A stretch of DNA of 64,000 nt from Streptomyces sp. col6 (GTDB lineage: Bacteria > Actinomycetota > Actinomycetes > Streptomycetales > Streptomycetaceae). Under the pieces are notes generated by a model. That model was not told where the DNA came from and made no database searches. It saw nothing but the letters and a program-made list of their open reading frames with translations. This document shows positions 16,817-25,809 of the stretch, piece after piece. A program made the position numbers and the translations under genes. Each line of letters opens with the position of its first letter. Position 1 is the first letter of the stretch. Where the stretch lies: assembly GCF_008042035.1 (NCBI RefSeq), contig NZ_RDBL01000027.1, forward strand, positions 101,318 to 165,317, written 5' to 3'.

Positions 16817-17749
16817 ATGACGATGATGAAGAGCGCGCGCATCCACGAGTTCGGCGATGCCTCCGTGATCCGCTACGACGATGTCCCTTATCCCCGCCCC
16901 GACTTCGGTGAAGTGCTCATCCGGGTGGCCGCCAACTCGTTCAACCCCACCGAGGCCGCGTTGCGTGCCGGACTGCTGGAGGCGTTCCTCCCCGTGGACC
17001 TGCCCTACACGCTCGGCTGGGACGTCGCCGGCACCGTAACCGAGGTCGGCGCAGGGGCGGAGGGGTTCGCCGTGGGCGACCGTGTCATCGGACGGCTCGA
17101 CGGCGGCGGTGCGGCTGCCGAGTACGTCCGCGCGCCCGCCTCCATGCTGACTGCGGCACCGAAGTCCATCCCGCTCACTCACGCCGCGGCGCTCCCTGTC
17201 GCCGGTCTGACGGCATGGCAGGCGGTGTTCGAGCACGGGAAGGTGGCCACGGGCCAGCGGGTGCTGGTAAACGGCGCGGGTGGCGGCGTCGGAGGCTTCG
17301 TCACGCAGCTCGCCAGGTATGCGGGGGCCGAGGTGATCGCCACGGCCGGTCCCCGCAGTACCGAGGCGGTCCTGCAACAGGGGGCAGACCACGTCATCGA
17401 CTACACCGCCCGACCGGTGAGCACCGCGCTCGACAGCCCGGTGGACGTCCTGCTCAACCTGGTCCCAGTGAGCTCACAGGACGCCGTGGCCCTGGTGCCT
17501 CTGGTGCGGCAGGGCGGCCGGATCGTGTCGATCACGACCCTGATCGAGCCGCCTCTCGACGCCGGGGTGAGCGCGATGCACATGGTCGCTCGCAACGACA
17601 TCGCGGACCTGAGGGTGCTTGTCGAACTCGTCGACGCGGGCACGGTCAGCGTCGACATCAGCTCGTCGCGCCCCCTGTCCGGCCTCGCCGACGTCCACAA
17701 CCTCAGCCAGGCCGGCCGGACCCGGGGCAAAGTCCTCATCATTCCATGA
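16817..17749 (+). CDS. NADP-dependent medium-chain oxidoreductase (quinone oxidoreductase type)
   Basis: 310 residues from ATG 16817. The GroES-like N domain has GEVLIRVAANSFNPTE and LPYTLGWDVAGTVTEVG. The cofactor domain has the AxxGxxG-type motif VNGAGGGVGGFVTQLA followed by QGADHVIDYT. The zinc-binding cysteines of alcohol dehydrogenases are absent, placing it with zinc-independent quinone/enoyl reductases. It faces the AraC regulator head to head, suggesting induction by an electrophile or xenobiotic; this is inference. Confidence 0.9.
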   Translation: MTMMKSARIHEFGDASVIRYDDVPYPRPDFGEVLIRVAANSFNPTEAALRAGLLEAFLPVDLPYTLGWDVAGTVTEVGAGAEGFAVGDRVIGRLDGGGAAAEYVRAPASMLTAAPKSIPLTHAAALPVAGLTAWQAVFEHGKVATGQRVLVNGAGGGVGGFVTQLARYAGAEVIATAGPRSTEAVLQQGADHVIDYTARPVSTALDSPVDVLLNLVPVSSQDAVALVPLVRQGGRIVSITTLIEPPLDAGVSAMHMVARNDIADLRVLVELVDAGTVSVDISSSRPLSGLADVHNLSQAGRTRGKVLIIP

Positions 17750-18089
17750 GCCCAGGTGGCCGGACCCGGAATCCGGCCTCCGCGTCTCCGGGCCGCTGGT
17801 CACGTTCCCCCGTACCCTGCTGAGCACGTTCACGTGTACGCAGACAACCACCCTGGGCGACCTCCGCGCCCACGGCCCGCACGGGTCGGTCTTCCGCCGC
17901 TTCGGCTGACTTGGCCCGCAGAATCTGTTCGACGCGATCGGCAACCCCCCGCGACCAGGCCGCCCTGGAACGCCACTGGCCTCAGCAACCGGCCCGCTAG
18001 CCGACGGCCCAGGAGCGCGAGCGCCAGGAGGCCGAACCGCGGGCGGCAGAGCGGGAAGCACAGCGCCCGGCGTGCGTTGCCGCCCTGTT
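17750..18089. other. No supported gene
   Basis: Between the oxidoreductase stop and the IS5 relic. Frames are interrupted and no family pattern could be defended. One stretch near 17990-18060 has a Glu/Arg-rich reading (ERERQEAEPRAAEREAQ) that may be a relic of a coiled-coil protein. Confidence 0.35.
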
Positions 18090-18720
18090 TCGGGATATCG
18101 AAGTCGACGGCCCACCGAAGGTTCCTGATCTGGTCGAGAGCCGGCGTCTGGGGCCGGCTGCACGAGAAGATCCTGCACCGGCTGGCCGACGATGGCCTGC
18201 TCGATCTGTCCCGCGCCGTGCTCGACTCTGCGCACGTGAGGGCTAAAAAAGGGGTGAACTCACAGGCCCGAGCCCCGTGGACCGGGGCAAGCCGGGTTCC
18301 AAGATGCACGTCCTGTCGGACGCGAACGGACTGCCCCTCCTCGTCGGTATCTCCGCGGCCAACACCCACGACAGCCTCGCCCTCAAGCCCATGATCATAG
18401 GTCACCAAACGAGACACGACCCCCACCGCGGCCGCTACCTCAAGCCTCAGCGCCTCCATACGGACAAGGCATACGACGTCCCTCACCTGCGGCGATGGCT
18501 ATGGGGCAAGCACATCGGCGTGCGCATCGCCTGCAAGGGAGTCGAGTCCAGCGAACGGTTGGGCCGCCGACGTTGGGTCATCGAGCGGACGATGTCCTAG
18601 TTGACCGGCTACTGCAGGCTCAACCACCGATACGAACACCATCCCCGCAACTACCTGGCGTTTCTCGGCCTCACCGCAGCACTCTGCTGCTACAAACGAC
18701 TCGCCCGTCTCACCACATAA
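18090..18720 (+). mobile_element. IS5-family transposase relic, nonsense mutation
   Basis: Reads FGISKSTAHRRFLIWSRAGV and VLDSAHVRAKK (first Asp). After a -1 switch over AAAAAAG come GPSPVDRGKPGSKMHVL, LHTDKAYDVPH (second Asp) and RRWVIERTMS (Glu). A TAG at 18598-18600 replaces the expected Trp codon, and the remaining LTGYCRLNHRYEHHPRNYLA to ALCCYKRLARLTT runs on in the same frame to TAA 18720. The N-terminal roughly 40 residues are missing. It is a different subgroup from the element at 11488. Non-functional. Confidence 0.75.
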
Positions 18721-19138
18721 AACACGGTCTTAGCAATGTCAGTACAGCTCGCGCCGGGTGTTTCGGTACGTCACCCCCTACCGTGGGTGATCGCCGTCAC
18801 AACGCCTCCGGGCAGCTTCAGTAGGCACCACGGCCGGCCGAGATATGGGGGCCAAGCCCGACACCCACACGTCGTCCCGGGCGCGAAGCGGTGGCGGTCG
18901 CAGCTCTGAGGACAGTGCGGGAGCACGGCGCGAGCTTCGCCTCACGGGCTCACAGCCTCAAGGACACCGCGTCGTCCTCGAGAACTGCTGCTGGTACAGA
19001 TACTCCTTCACCGCTCCGAGCCTCACGACCTGGAGCGGGACGAGACGGTGGCAGAGCCCAGGCCGGGCCGCTGGTTCCTGCACCCGCGGCGCACCTGAGA
19101 CCACACACCCCGGACGACCAGGCAATGCGCCCCTGGGG
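18721..19138. other. No supported gene upstream of the 571-bp repeat
   Basis: Frames are open for long distances because of high GC but show no family pattern. One frame ends PRPGRWFLHPRRT before TGA near 19098 and could be the C terminus of a lost gene. The duplicated block starts at 19139. Confidence 0.35.
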
Positions 19139-19709
19139 CCGCGCCGGTCAATGGCTGTATGAAGCAGCGCCGTTCGGCATGACGCCCGACGAGTTCTCGG
19201 CACTCTGCTGGCCCGGCGGAGGCAGACAAGACCACCCGGCTGGACTCTCGTCATCCCCGCACCAATCCACACACCCGGCCGGCAACGAATCACTCTGTAT
19301 GAGCCCGCTCAAAATCACACCGGACGAAACCCCCGCCGGCCCCGCACTGCACGTGATTGGCGAACTCGACTACGCAAGTTCCGCCGCCCTGAGCCTTAGG
19401 ACCGAGGCCCTCCGTCTCTCCCCGGGACAGCGCCTGGTCGTCGACCTGTCCGGTGTGGAGTTCTGCGACTCCACTGGCATCACGGCCCTCCTCGCTGCCC
19501 GCCAGCACGCTCAAGCGGCAGGAGCCACCATGGTCTTGGATGCTGTGCCGACGCACCTGATACGCATCTTCACCCTGACAGGCCTGGACCAGGTCTTTAC
19601 ATTTCGCCCCGGTGACTTAGCTTGACCAGTTTGGTGAGGCGTCCGAACTCCGGTTTCGGCCGGACGACGATCCGCTGGGCCACTTCGATCCCTGCTGTGA
19701 CCCGCCGCC
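19139..19709 (+). repeat. 571-bp direct repeat, copy A
   Basis: Identical to 33699-34269 except for about five single-base differences and no indels (constant offset of 14,560). It contains a complete STAS-domain gene, about 160 bases upstream of it and about 85 bases downstream. The flanks of the two copies are unrelated. No terminal inverted repeat or transposase is present in the block. Confidence 0.9.
19299..19625 (+). CDS. STAS-domain anti-sigma factor antagonist, copy A
   Basis: 108 residues from ATG 19299. Strand-helix order and motifs fit the SpoIIAA/RsbV type: LHVIGELDYASSAALSLRTE, RLVVDLSGVEFCDSTGITAL, with Ser in the phosphorylatable D-S-T-G position, and LTGLDQVFTF near the end. 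These proteins switch partners with anti-sigma kinases, and phosphorylation of the Ser inactivates them. No sigma factor or kinase gene is adjacent. The ribosome binding site is weak. Copy B at 33859 differs by one residue (His/Gln at about residue 18). Confidence 0.85.
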   Translation: MSPLKITPDETPAGPALHVIGELDYASSAALSLRTEALRLSPGQRLVVDLSGVEFCDSTGITALLAARQHAQAAGATMVLDAVPTHLIRIFTLTGLDQVFTFRPGDLA

Positions 19710-19787
19710 GACCAGCACGGGGCCCGTCCGTAGGCTACCGGCGCGGGGTCGCGGCCGGGACTTCCGTAACCCGAGGAAAGGGGCCTG

Positions 19788-20312
19788 GTGGTGGCGATGC
19801 TCTCGGAGGTTGAAGCCCTGTTGGGGGAGCCCCGGTTCAACTGGTCGGATGCGGCGCCATGGATCGAGATGGAGGGGGAGTTCGGCCTCGAGTTCCCTTC
19901 CGACTTCCGCGAGATCGTGGACGCTTACGGCTCGATCGAGATCAACAGGCAGCTGTACCTGAAGCACCCCGCCGGTCATCTCCTGCACGACCTGGCAACG
20001 ATGATCAGGAGGGATCTCGAGATGTGGCGGGAGGAGGACATGGCGGATTTCCTACCGGCTCCGGCAGGAGCGGGCCCTGGGGAGTTGATGCCGGTGGCGA
20101 CGGCCACGACGGGCGAGGCGGTCTTCCTTCGCGTTCCGGACGATGCTTCGTCGCCCTGGCGCGTCGTGGTCCAGGAGTTCGACAGCCCGGCCTGGACTCT
20201 CCACGAGATGGCGTTCGGCGCATGGCTGCTGGCGTATCTCAGGGGTGAGGACGTGACGGTGTGTTCGCGCAACTTCGCACCTGATCGCCCGTTCTACGAA
20301 CCTCTGCCCTGA
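19788..20312 (+). CDS. SUKH (SMI1/KNR4) family protein
   Basis: 174 residues. The GTG at 19788 has GAGGAAAGG about 7 bases upstream; ATG 19797 is an in-frame alternative. The sequence has the SUKH hallmarks GEFGLEFPSDFREIVDAYGS near residue 30-50, a central strand with GELMPVATATTGEAVFLRV, and an aromatic C-terminal part (WTLHEMAFGAWLLAYLRG). SUKH members are often immunity proteins against secreted nucleases or deaminases; here it is an orphan next to the repeated STAS block. Family assignment is good, role uncertain. Confidence 0.8.
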   Translation: MVAMLSEVEALLGEPRFNWSDAAPWIEMEGEFGLEFPSDFREIVDAYGSIEINRQLYLKHPAGHLLHDLATMIRRDLEMWREEDMADFLPAPAGAGPGELMPVATATTGEAVFLRVPDDASSPWRVVVQEFDSPAWTLHEMAFGAWLLAYLRGEDVTVCSRNFAPDRPFYEPLP

Positions 20313-20421
20313 ACATGGCCACGGTGGAATCAGCGTGGGCGCCGGGCAAGCCGACGACTCATGATCATGCTCATTGGCCACCAGATCCTCGCCTCCGAGC
20401 TGTCGGCGATCGCCGACCGGC

Positions 20422-20520
20422 CACTATCGCGCATACGACGCCAGTGCCTTGCGGTCTCTTTTCAGTACGCTCAAGGCAGCGCGACTGATCTTCGCCAACC
20501 CGATGCGAGGCATCAAGGGG
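20422..20520 (+). pseudogene. Possible tyrosine-recombinase fragment
   Basis: A short reading AYDASALRSLFSTLKAARLI then FANPMRGIKG has the look of the core-binding to catalytic transition of phage-type integrases (LRxLFxxLKxxxLIFxNP). It has no start and is followed at once by a TetR fragment in another frame. Assignment is tentative. Confidence 0.35.
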
Positions 20521-20572
20521 CGCCCGCGGCTGGTCCACCCAATAGGAGGCCCGCGCGGGACTGTCCTCGCAG

Positions 20573-20713
20573 ATGGCCTGGCTCGTGAGCACCGGCCGTT
20601 TTCCGATGTACGCGCGCTATATCGGCGAGACCCGACGCAAAGACGATCAGCAGTGGCAGTTCGAGACCGGTTTGGACTCCGTCCTCGGCATCGCGGCGCG
20701 CCTCTCGATCTGA
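20573..20713 (+). pseudogene. TetR-family regulator, C-terminal fragment
   Basis: 46 codons reading MAWLVSTGRFPMYARYIGET, RRKDDQQWQFETGLD and VLGIAARLSI before TGA 20713. This is the usual ligand-domain end of actinobacterial TetR regulators. The DNA-binding domain and most of the ligand domain are absent. The upstream junction lies close to the integrase-like piece. Confidence 0.6.
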
Positions 20714-20765
20714 GGACATCGCCAGGAACCCCGGCCCGGGGTGTACCCGGAGGGATGCCGGGGCC

Positions 20766-21060
20766 TCAGTTCGTCGCGGCAGTGGTCTGCACGGTGCGAT
20801 GCAGTTGCTCGGTGAACGCGCGCACTCGGGCGGTTTCGCCTTGCTTACGCCAGATCGGCGCGTACTGGAACGCAACGGCGTCCTGGAGCGGAATCCAGGT
20901 GACTCCCGGGGTGTTGTGGTGGGGTGCGGCGTCGGAACAGGCGATAGAGACGCCTTCGCCGGCGGCGACGAGGAGAGGGTTCTGCCGCTTCTGGTCTCCT
21001 GGGTTGCGAGCTCGTGCACGGGTGATCGGTATTTTCTGCTTCGGCGGCAGCGACTGGCCC
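20766..21060 (-). pseudogene. LysR-family regulator, C-terminal fragment
   Basis: On the minus strand the frame ending at TGA 20768-20766 reads NPLLVAAGEGVSIACSDAAP, HHNTPGVTWIPLQDAVAFQ and VRAFTEQLHRTVQTTAATN. That is the end of a LysR substrate-binding domain (VAAGxGVxxxP, then VxWxPL). The helix-turn-helix half is missing; similarity fades above about 21000. It sits beside the TetR fragment, so two unrelated regulators were truncated within 500 bases. Confidence 0.65.
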
Positions 21061-21278
21061 GGAGGAACCGGGAATTCCCTGCCCCAGCCTCAGATCTCGA
21101 ACGTAGTCCCGGCCTCGCACCGGACCCTCGTTCCGGCACAGGGCCGCATCGACGCCACAGGCGCGTGTCGTGAGGCCCTGTCCCTGGCTCAGTCCGACTG
21201 AGACGGGAGTGGCCCTGGCGAAGCATGCCGTCCGGGCCGTTTAATGCACTGCGATCACGCGAGGAAAGGACCTGTTCT

Positions 21279-22010
21279 GTGAGCACAGTGCCCCCGCCCG
21301 ACGACCCTACGAGGCCGCCGTTACCCCCCGTACCCCTACCGCCTGCCCCCGGACCTGACCCCGAGCCGTCTCCAGCCCCTCCGGGGGCCCGGAGACGGCT
21401 CGGCGAGATAGCCGCCCTCGTCTCCGCGGGCGCCGCAGTCCTCGGACTTCTGCTCGGTTTTTTCGGGCTGCCGACCGTGGTCGACTCGCCCTCCGCCAGG
21501 ACCGTGACCGTCACAGAAACGGTGACCGCCACCGTCACCGCGTCGCCCGCCGAGTTGCCGGAGGGCGCCGAAACGCGCTCGCCGTCCGGCCATGCATCGC
21601 CATCGGCCAACGATGTGCTCCTGGCCGACCTCACCCCGCTCGGGATCGCCCCTGACGAGATCTTCTCGATCCAGGACGTGACCATGGGCGCCAAGCCCTA
21701 TCCCGGCGCCATGGTCATCACCTACCTCTGCCAGTCGGGGCTCGAGTACAGCATCAATGAGAAGTACGAGACGTTGACCTTCACCGCGGGCTTGGACGAC
21801 GACGGTGTTGCGGTGCCCGGCCGGCTGTCGGTCATCGGTGACGGCAAGCTCCGAAAGCACGTCAGGATGCAGATCAACCGCCCCCAGACCGTGACGATCG
21901 ATGTCTCCGGCGTCGTCAAGCTCGCCATCGTTCCTGAGTTCGACAACGGACAAACCTGCGACGTGGACGGCGTGGTCGCTGCCGTGGCCGACGGGGTCCT
22001 GAAGCGTTGA
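21279..22010 (+). CDS. Membrane-anchored protein with NPCBM-like extracellular domain
   Basis: 243 residues from GTG 21279, with GAGGAAAGG 9 bases upstream. Layout: a Pro-rich cytoplasmic tail (residues 1-40), one TM helix (IAALVSAGAAVLGLLLGFFG), a Thr/Val-rich stalk (TVTVTETVTATVTA), then a beta-rich domain. The end of that domain (VTIDVSGVVKLAIVPEFDNG) resembles NPCBM/NEW2 carbohydrate-associated domains. It is probably a single-pass protein with its domain outside the cell. Monocistronic. The family assignment of the distal domain is moderate. Confidence 0.7.
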   Translation: MSTVPPPDDPTRPPLPPVPLPPAPGPDPEPSPAPPGARRRLGEIAALVSAGAAVLGLLLGFFGLPTVVDSPSARTVTVTETVTATVTASPAELPEGAETRSPSGHASPSANDVLLADLTPLGIAPDEIFSIQDVTMGAKPYPGAMVITYLCQSGLEYSINEKYETLTFTAGLDDDGVAVPGRLSVIGDGKLRKHVRMQINRPQTVTIDVSGVVKLAIVPEFDNGQTCDVDGVVAAVADGVLKR

Positions 22011-22067
22011 GACCCAGGCCCCGACCCGGCCTTGAACGAAGGTGCTGGTCTGCGGGTAGGAGGGGAG

Positions 22068-22169
22068 TCAGCGGGCGAGGGTGATGGTGACGGGCTTGTT
22101 CGGACAGGTGCCCGTGGCCTGGGCGAGGGTGTCGCGCTCGGAGTAGTCGATGGTGAGCTGCCAGCGGAG
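22068..22169 (-). pseudogene. HNH endonuclease (DUF1524) C-terminal scrap 1
   Basis: Reads LRWQLTIDYSERDTLAQATG and PNKPVTITLAR to TGA 22068. It matches the scrap at 45548-45692 closely (the first roughly 36 bases are identical). It is the last 34 codons of a secreted-type HNH endonuclease with the DUF1524 fold; the HNH motif itself is lost. It joins the aldo-keto reductase fragment directly at about 22170. Confidence 0.65.
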
Positions 22170-22476
22170 CAAGCTCGACGCCGTTGAGCAGCTCACGACG
22201 AGCATCGGCTGCGCCCTTCCGGAACTCGCCGTGGCATTCACCGTGGCCCACCCGGCCGTCACTTCGGCGATCATCGGGCCGCGGACCATGGAGTCGTTGG
22301 ACGGTCTCCTCAAGGGTGCAGCGCTGACCCTGGATGACGCGACGCTCGACCGGATCGACGAGATCGTGCCGCCCGGGGTGAACCTGTACAACCTGGCTGC
22401 CTCCGTCCCCCCCCCGCGATCACTGACCGACACAGCCTTGCGGCGCCGCCCACTCGCCGAATGCGCGGCGGCCTGA
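22170..22476 (+). pseudogene. Aldo/keto reductase, C-terminal fragment
   Basis: About 100 codons: LTTSIGCALPELAVAFTVAH, PAVTSAIIGPRTMESLDGLL, LDRIDEIVPPGVNLYN. This is the NADPH-binding C-terminal portion of an aldo/keto reductase, ending normally at TGA 22476. The catalytic Tyr, Lys and His in the missing N-terminal two thirds are absent, so no activity is expected. The truncation point coincides with the HNH scrap. Confidence 0.75.
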
Positions 22477-22813
22477 GTGGTTTCTCGTTTGGGCGGCGAG
22501 GGCACTGATCGCTGCTCCACCCCGGGGCGGTCGGCAGCGTCCGCGGGGTACGGGCCCTCGGCGATCTGCATCTGCCCTTTCCGGTCGAGGAGGAACACTT
22601 CTCGATCGGCGTCCGGCACTGCCCGGTTTCGCAGGCCCCTGGCTGGGCATTTCGCCCGCTGTCCGGGCGGCCTGGTCGCACTCGCCAGTCAGGGCGCGCA
22701 CGTATCTGGCCCGGGTCGGCGCTGTCCTCTACGACAACCCGCATGCCCACCTGCGGAGTGATGCCTGACAGCGAGAAGCGGCTCGGTGGCTATGGGGCGG
22801 GCCCCAAGGTGCT
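22477..22813. other. No supported gene
   Basis: Between the reductase fragment and the YCII-related gene. A minus-strand reading (REVFLLDRKGQMQIAEGPYP) and a plus-strand reading (YLARVGAVLYDNPHAHLRSD) look protein-like but are short, and neither could be assigned to a family. Confidence 0.35.
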
Positions 22814-23152
22814 TCATACGGGGAGAGCGTCTCCGGGGAAGCCATGGCACGGGTGAACCTCGCAACGCATCATTCCGGCTCGCACGCATGGGTCCTCGGC
22901 CATGATCGCCGCAGCTTCCTCAGCCGGCACAGTCATAATGGCGACACCGGCCACGGTGTCGGAGCCGACAGGACACAGGATCGCGATCACCCCCTCCGCG
23001 CGCAGCGACACCATGCGCCGCTGGTGTTCGAGTTCGATGGCGTCCGCTCCGTCCGTGGCCCGTTCCGGCTCCCACTGGAGGAGCGCCAAGCTGTAGGGCT
23101 TCGCGGTCGCGGCCAGATCTCTGATCTGCTCGTCAGTCACGGTCTTGGTCAT
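22814..23152 (-). CDS. YCII-related domain protein
   Basis: 112 residues from ATG 23152 with GTGAGG upstream. It shows the YCII pattern: a strand (KPYSLALLQWEPERATD), a His-containing helix (IELEHQRRMVSLRAEGVIAI) with the conserved HxxR, and a strand-helix-strand (GVAIMTVPAEEAAAIMAEDP), ending in MRCEVHPCHGFPGD. These small ferredoxin-like-fold proteins may be enzymes or binding proteins and are often accessory to other functions. The preceding frame ends (WAENTVK) 9 bases upstream and looks like the tail of a destroyed partner gene (23162-23270). Confidence 0.8.
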   Translation of the reverse strand: MTKTVTDEQIRDLAATAKPYSLALLQWEPERATDGADAIELEHQRRMVSLRAEGVIAILCPVGSDTVAGVAIMTVPAEEAAAIMAEDPCVRAGMMRCEVHPCHGFPGDALPV

Positions 23153-23299
23153 GCTGTTTCCTCACTTCACGGTGTTCTCGGCCCACGACACGATGCTCCC
23201 CTCTGGCCCGTCGGCACAGGCCGTCTGCCACACGCCCTCGTCAGCATTTATGCCTTCCCCAGGTCGTAGCCCGCGGCGGCATGACCCACCACGCCTTGG

Positions 23300-23448
23300 A
23301 GGTCTTGCACCGCCCTCGCCGGTCAGCCGCAGGCCTTCGGCCTGGGCCCGACTCACGAGCTCGTCGATCACCAGTCGTCCATGGACATCGGCACCACGGC
23401 CTCGGACGGCTCGCCGGTCGCGGCCTCGGTCATGTTGTCGCTGGTCAT
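23300..23448 (-). mobile_element. IS256 (mutator) transposase N-terminal relic
   Basis: From ATG 23448: MTSDNMTEAATGEPSEAVV, then a one-base loss after DDW, then IDELVSRAQAEGLRLTGEGG in another frame. This is the typical start of Streptomyces IS256-family transposases. It ends at about 23300 against unrelated DNA. Only about 50 of about 420 residues remain. Confidence 0.65.
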
Positions 23449-23504
23449 CGATTGATCTTCCATGATCGGGAGTCGCACCGAACGTTTCGCAGTCCCACGC
23501 CTCG

Positions 23505-23620
23505 TCCGGAAGGCCGAAGGCCTCGATGTCGAGTCCAGCGCCTGCGTCCTCGACGCCCAGAGCGTCAAGACCTCGGCCGATGTGCCCGCGCCCGGCCAGG
23601 GCATTGGCCCAGGCAGAGGA
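23505..23620 (+). mobile_element. IS4/IS5-type transposase internal relic
   Basis: The reading RKAEGLDVESSACVLDAQSV then KTSADVPAPGQGIGPG contains the first catalytic Asp region (VLDAQSVKTS) of another IS5-like transposase. No other part is present. It abuts the IS256 relic head to head. Confidence 0.6.
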
Positions 23621-23894
23621 TCGCGGGCCGCACACGTCTCGCCCTGCCCCGTCCCCACACCGCTGCTTCGGCGTCCAGACCTGCGTCGCCCCCGGCCTAC
23701 GTAGCGAGTGGGCGATCCGGCACGCCGTCGGCGGCGAGGTAAGTCAGGCGAGGTGTCCGAGCACCTTACAGACAACCCCGCGGAGCCCAAGTGCGTAGCA
23801 ATCCCAGATTGCGCTGGGCCAGGGCCCCGATCCGGGGCAGCAGGGAGTTCGGGGCCGCAGTCGAGGGCTTCCGGGCGATCACACGAGGAGCGAC

Positions 23895-25589
23895 ATGACC
23901 AGTTCGTCAACCCGCCGTCTGCGGCGCAGGGCGAGGGAAGTATTCGGCTGGCAGCAGCTGCGGCCGGAACAGCTGGTGGCGATGGAGGCGGTGATGGAGC
24001 GGCGCGACACGCTGGTGGTGATGCCCACGGGCGCCGGGAAGTCGGCCGTCTACCAGGTGCCGGGGTTGCTGATGCCGGGGCCCACCGTCGTGGTCTCACC
24101 GCTGATAGCCCTTCAGCGGGAGCAGGTGCAGGGGCTGCTGCGGCGGGAGGGGGCCGACGCGGCAGCCGTGAACTCGAATCAGACCGAGAGACAGAACGCG
24201 GCGGTGTGGGACCAGATCAGCACCGGTGACGTCGACTTCCTCTTCCTGGCTCCGGAGCAACTGGTCAAGGAGGAGGTGATCGACCAGCTTGCGGCTGTGC
24301 GCCCCGCGCTGTTCGTGGTCGACGAGGCCCAGTGTGTATCGGCCTGGGGGCACGACTTCCGCCCCGAGTACCTGCGGCTGGGGCACGTGGTGGAGCGCAT
24401 TGGACGGCCGCCGGTCCTCGCGCTCACCGCCAGCGCCGCCGCTCCGGTGCGCAAGGACATCGTGGCGCAGCTCGGCATGCGTGAGGTCCGCGAGATCGTC
24501 ACCGGCTTCGACAGGCCGAACATCGACCTGGAGGTCATCGCGTTCCGGGACGCGGCGGCCAAGCGGCGGGCCGTCGTGGAACGCGCGGCGGCCGAAGCCA
24601 AACCCGGCCTGGTGTACGCGGCGACGCGCCGGGAGGCAGAGGACTACGCGGACGAGCTCGGCCTGTTGAAGCTGGACACGGCTGCCTACCACGCGGGGCT
24701 CTCGGCGCAGGAGCGTTCCGACGTACACGACCGCTTTTTGGAGGGGGCGTTGGACATCGTGGTGGCCACGTCCGCGTTCGGCATGGGAATCGACAAGCCC
24801 GACGTGCGTTTCGTCCTGCACGCCTCCGCGCCAGGGTCGCTGGACGCCTACTACCAGGAGATCGGCAGGGCCGGCCGGGACGGCGAGCCGGCCCGCGCGA
24901 TCCTCGCCTACCGGCCCGCGGACCTCGGCCTGCAACGTTTCTTCGCGAGCGGCCGCCCGGACCAGGACACCTTGGTCCAAGTAGCACAGGCGCTGAAGGA
25001 GCACGACGGTCCCGTGCACCCCGGTGAACTGCGGAAGCGGACCCGCCTGACGGCGAGCCGGCTCACGGCCGTGATCAACCTCCTGGAGCAGGTGTCCGCC
25101 GTACGCACCAACGACGCCGGGGACCTGGTGCCGACGGGAGAGGTCAGTGCCTCCGAGGCCGCCCGGCGGGCCGTCGAACGAGCCAACGCCCACAAGCAAC
25201 TGGAGCGGTCGCGAGTCGACATGATGCGCGGCTACGCCGAGACCAACGGGTGCCGCCGCCGCTTCCTGCTCGGGTACTTCGGAGAGGCCTTCGAAGGGGC
25301 CGAATCGTGCGGTACCTGCGACCGGTGCGCGTCGACCGAGGCGGCCGGGCGGGGCCTCACCATGGGGCCGGAAGTGCTGGCGGGCACCGGCGGGCTCATC
25401 GGTGAACCGTCACCACTGCCAAAGGAGCACACGTTCCGGCCGGGTGCGTCGGTACAGCACGAGCGGTGGGGACGCGGCTCGGTGATGAGCGGTGAGGAGG
25501 AGCGCGTAACCGTGCTCTTCGACTCGGTCGGCTACCGCACGCTGTCCTTGGCCGTCGCTCGGGAACAGGGGCTGCTCACGGTCCTCTGA
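23895..25589 (+). CDS. recQ: RecQ-family ATP-dependent DNA helicase
   Basis: 564 residues from ATG 23895. Motif 0/I: QLRPEQLVAMEAV and MPTGAGKSAVYQVP. Motif II: DEAQCVSAWGHDFRPEYLRL (DEAQ rather than DEAH). Motif III: LALTASAAAPV. Motifs V/VI: VATSAFGMGIDKPDVRFVLH and YYQEIGRAGRDGEPARA. The RecQ-Ct zinc cluster is CRRRFLLGYFGEAFE ... CGTCDRC. No HRDC domain; instead a roughly 60-residue C-terminal module (VQHERWGRGSVMSGEEERVT) of the DUF3553 type. 3'-5' unwinding in repair or recombination is the family role. It is an extra RecQ type common in actinomycetes. A strong terminator hairpin follows. Confidence 0.92.
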   Translation: MTSSSTRRLRRRAREVFGWQQLRPEQLVAMEAVMERRDTLVVMPTGAGKSAVYQVPGLLMPGPTVVVSPLIALQREQVQGLLRREGADAAAVNSNQTERQNAAVWDQISTGDVDFLFLAPEQLVKEEVIDQLAAVRPALFVVDEAQCVSAWGHDFRPEYLRLGHVVERIGRPPVLALTASAAAPVRKDIVAQLGMREVREIVTGFDRPNIDLEVIAFRDAAAKRRAVVERAAAEAKPGLVYAATRREAEDYADELGLLKLDTAAYHAGLSAQERSDVHDRFLEGALDIVVATSAFGMGIDKPDVRFVLHASAPGSLDAYYQEIGRAGRDGEPARAILAYRPADLGLQRFFASGRPDQDTLVQVAQALKEHDGPVHPGELRKRTRLTASRLTAVINLLEQVSAVRTNDAGDLVPTGEVSASEAARRAVERANAHKQLERSRVDMMRGYAETNGCRRRFLLGYFGEAFEGAESCGTCDRCASTEAAGRGLTMGPEVLAGTGGLIGEPSPLPKEHTFRPGASVQHERWGRGSVMSGEEERVTVLFDSVGYRTLSLAVAREQGLLTVL

Positions 25590-25609
25590 CGTACGGGCAG
25601 ACCGTACCG

Positions 25610-25635
25610 GCGCCGCACGTGACCTCGTGCGGCGC
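25610..25635 (+). terminator. Hairpin after recQ
   Basis: Perfect 10-bp stem GCGCCGCACG / CGTGCGGCGC with a 6-base loop, 20 bases after the recQ stop. No T run follows, as is usual in Streptomyces. Confidence 0.7.
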
Positions 25636-25809
25636 TGGGCCTGGACACGTCGGTCAGCAGCTGAGGCTGAGCAGAGGTCTCCGGGACCGAAGGGATCATT
25701 TGTCGGCCCCGGGGCCCGGCCCTGGGGGTGCCCGTCGGCGGTCGACGACTGCATGACTCCGGCTTTACGGATCGAGGGGCTGTCAGCCATCGACATTCAC
25801 CGGGTCGAT

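Noticed and set aside
19139..19709. The 571-bp repeat as a miniature transposon
   Set aside because: Its ends (CCGCGCCGGTC and CCCGCCGCC) are not inverted repeats and no target duplication is visible.
23164..23270. Frame ending WAENTVK just before the YCII gene
   Set aside because: It looks like a C-terminal remnant but is too short to assign; mentioned only as context of the YCII gene.
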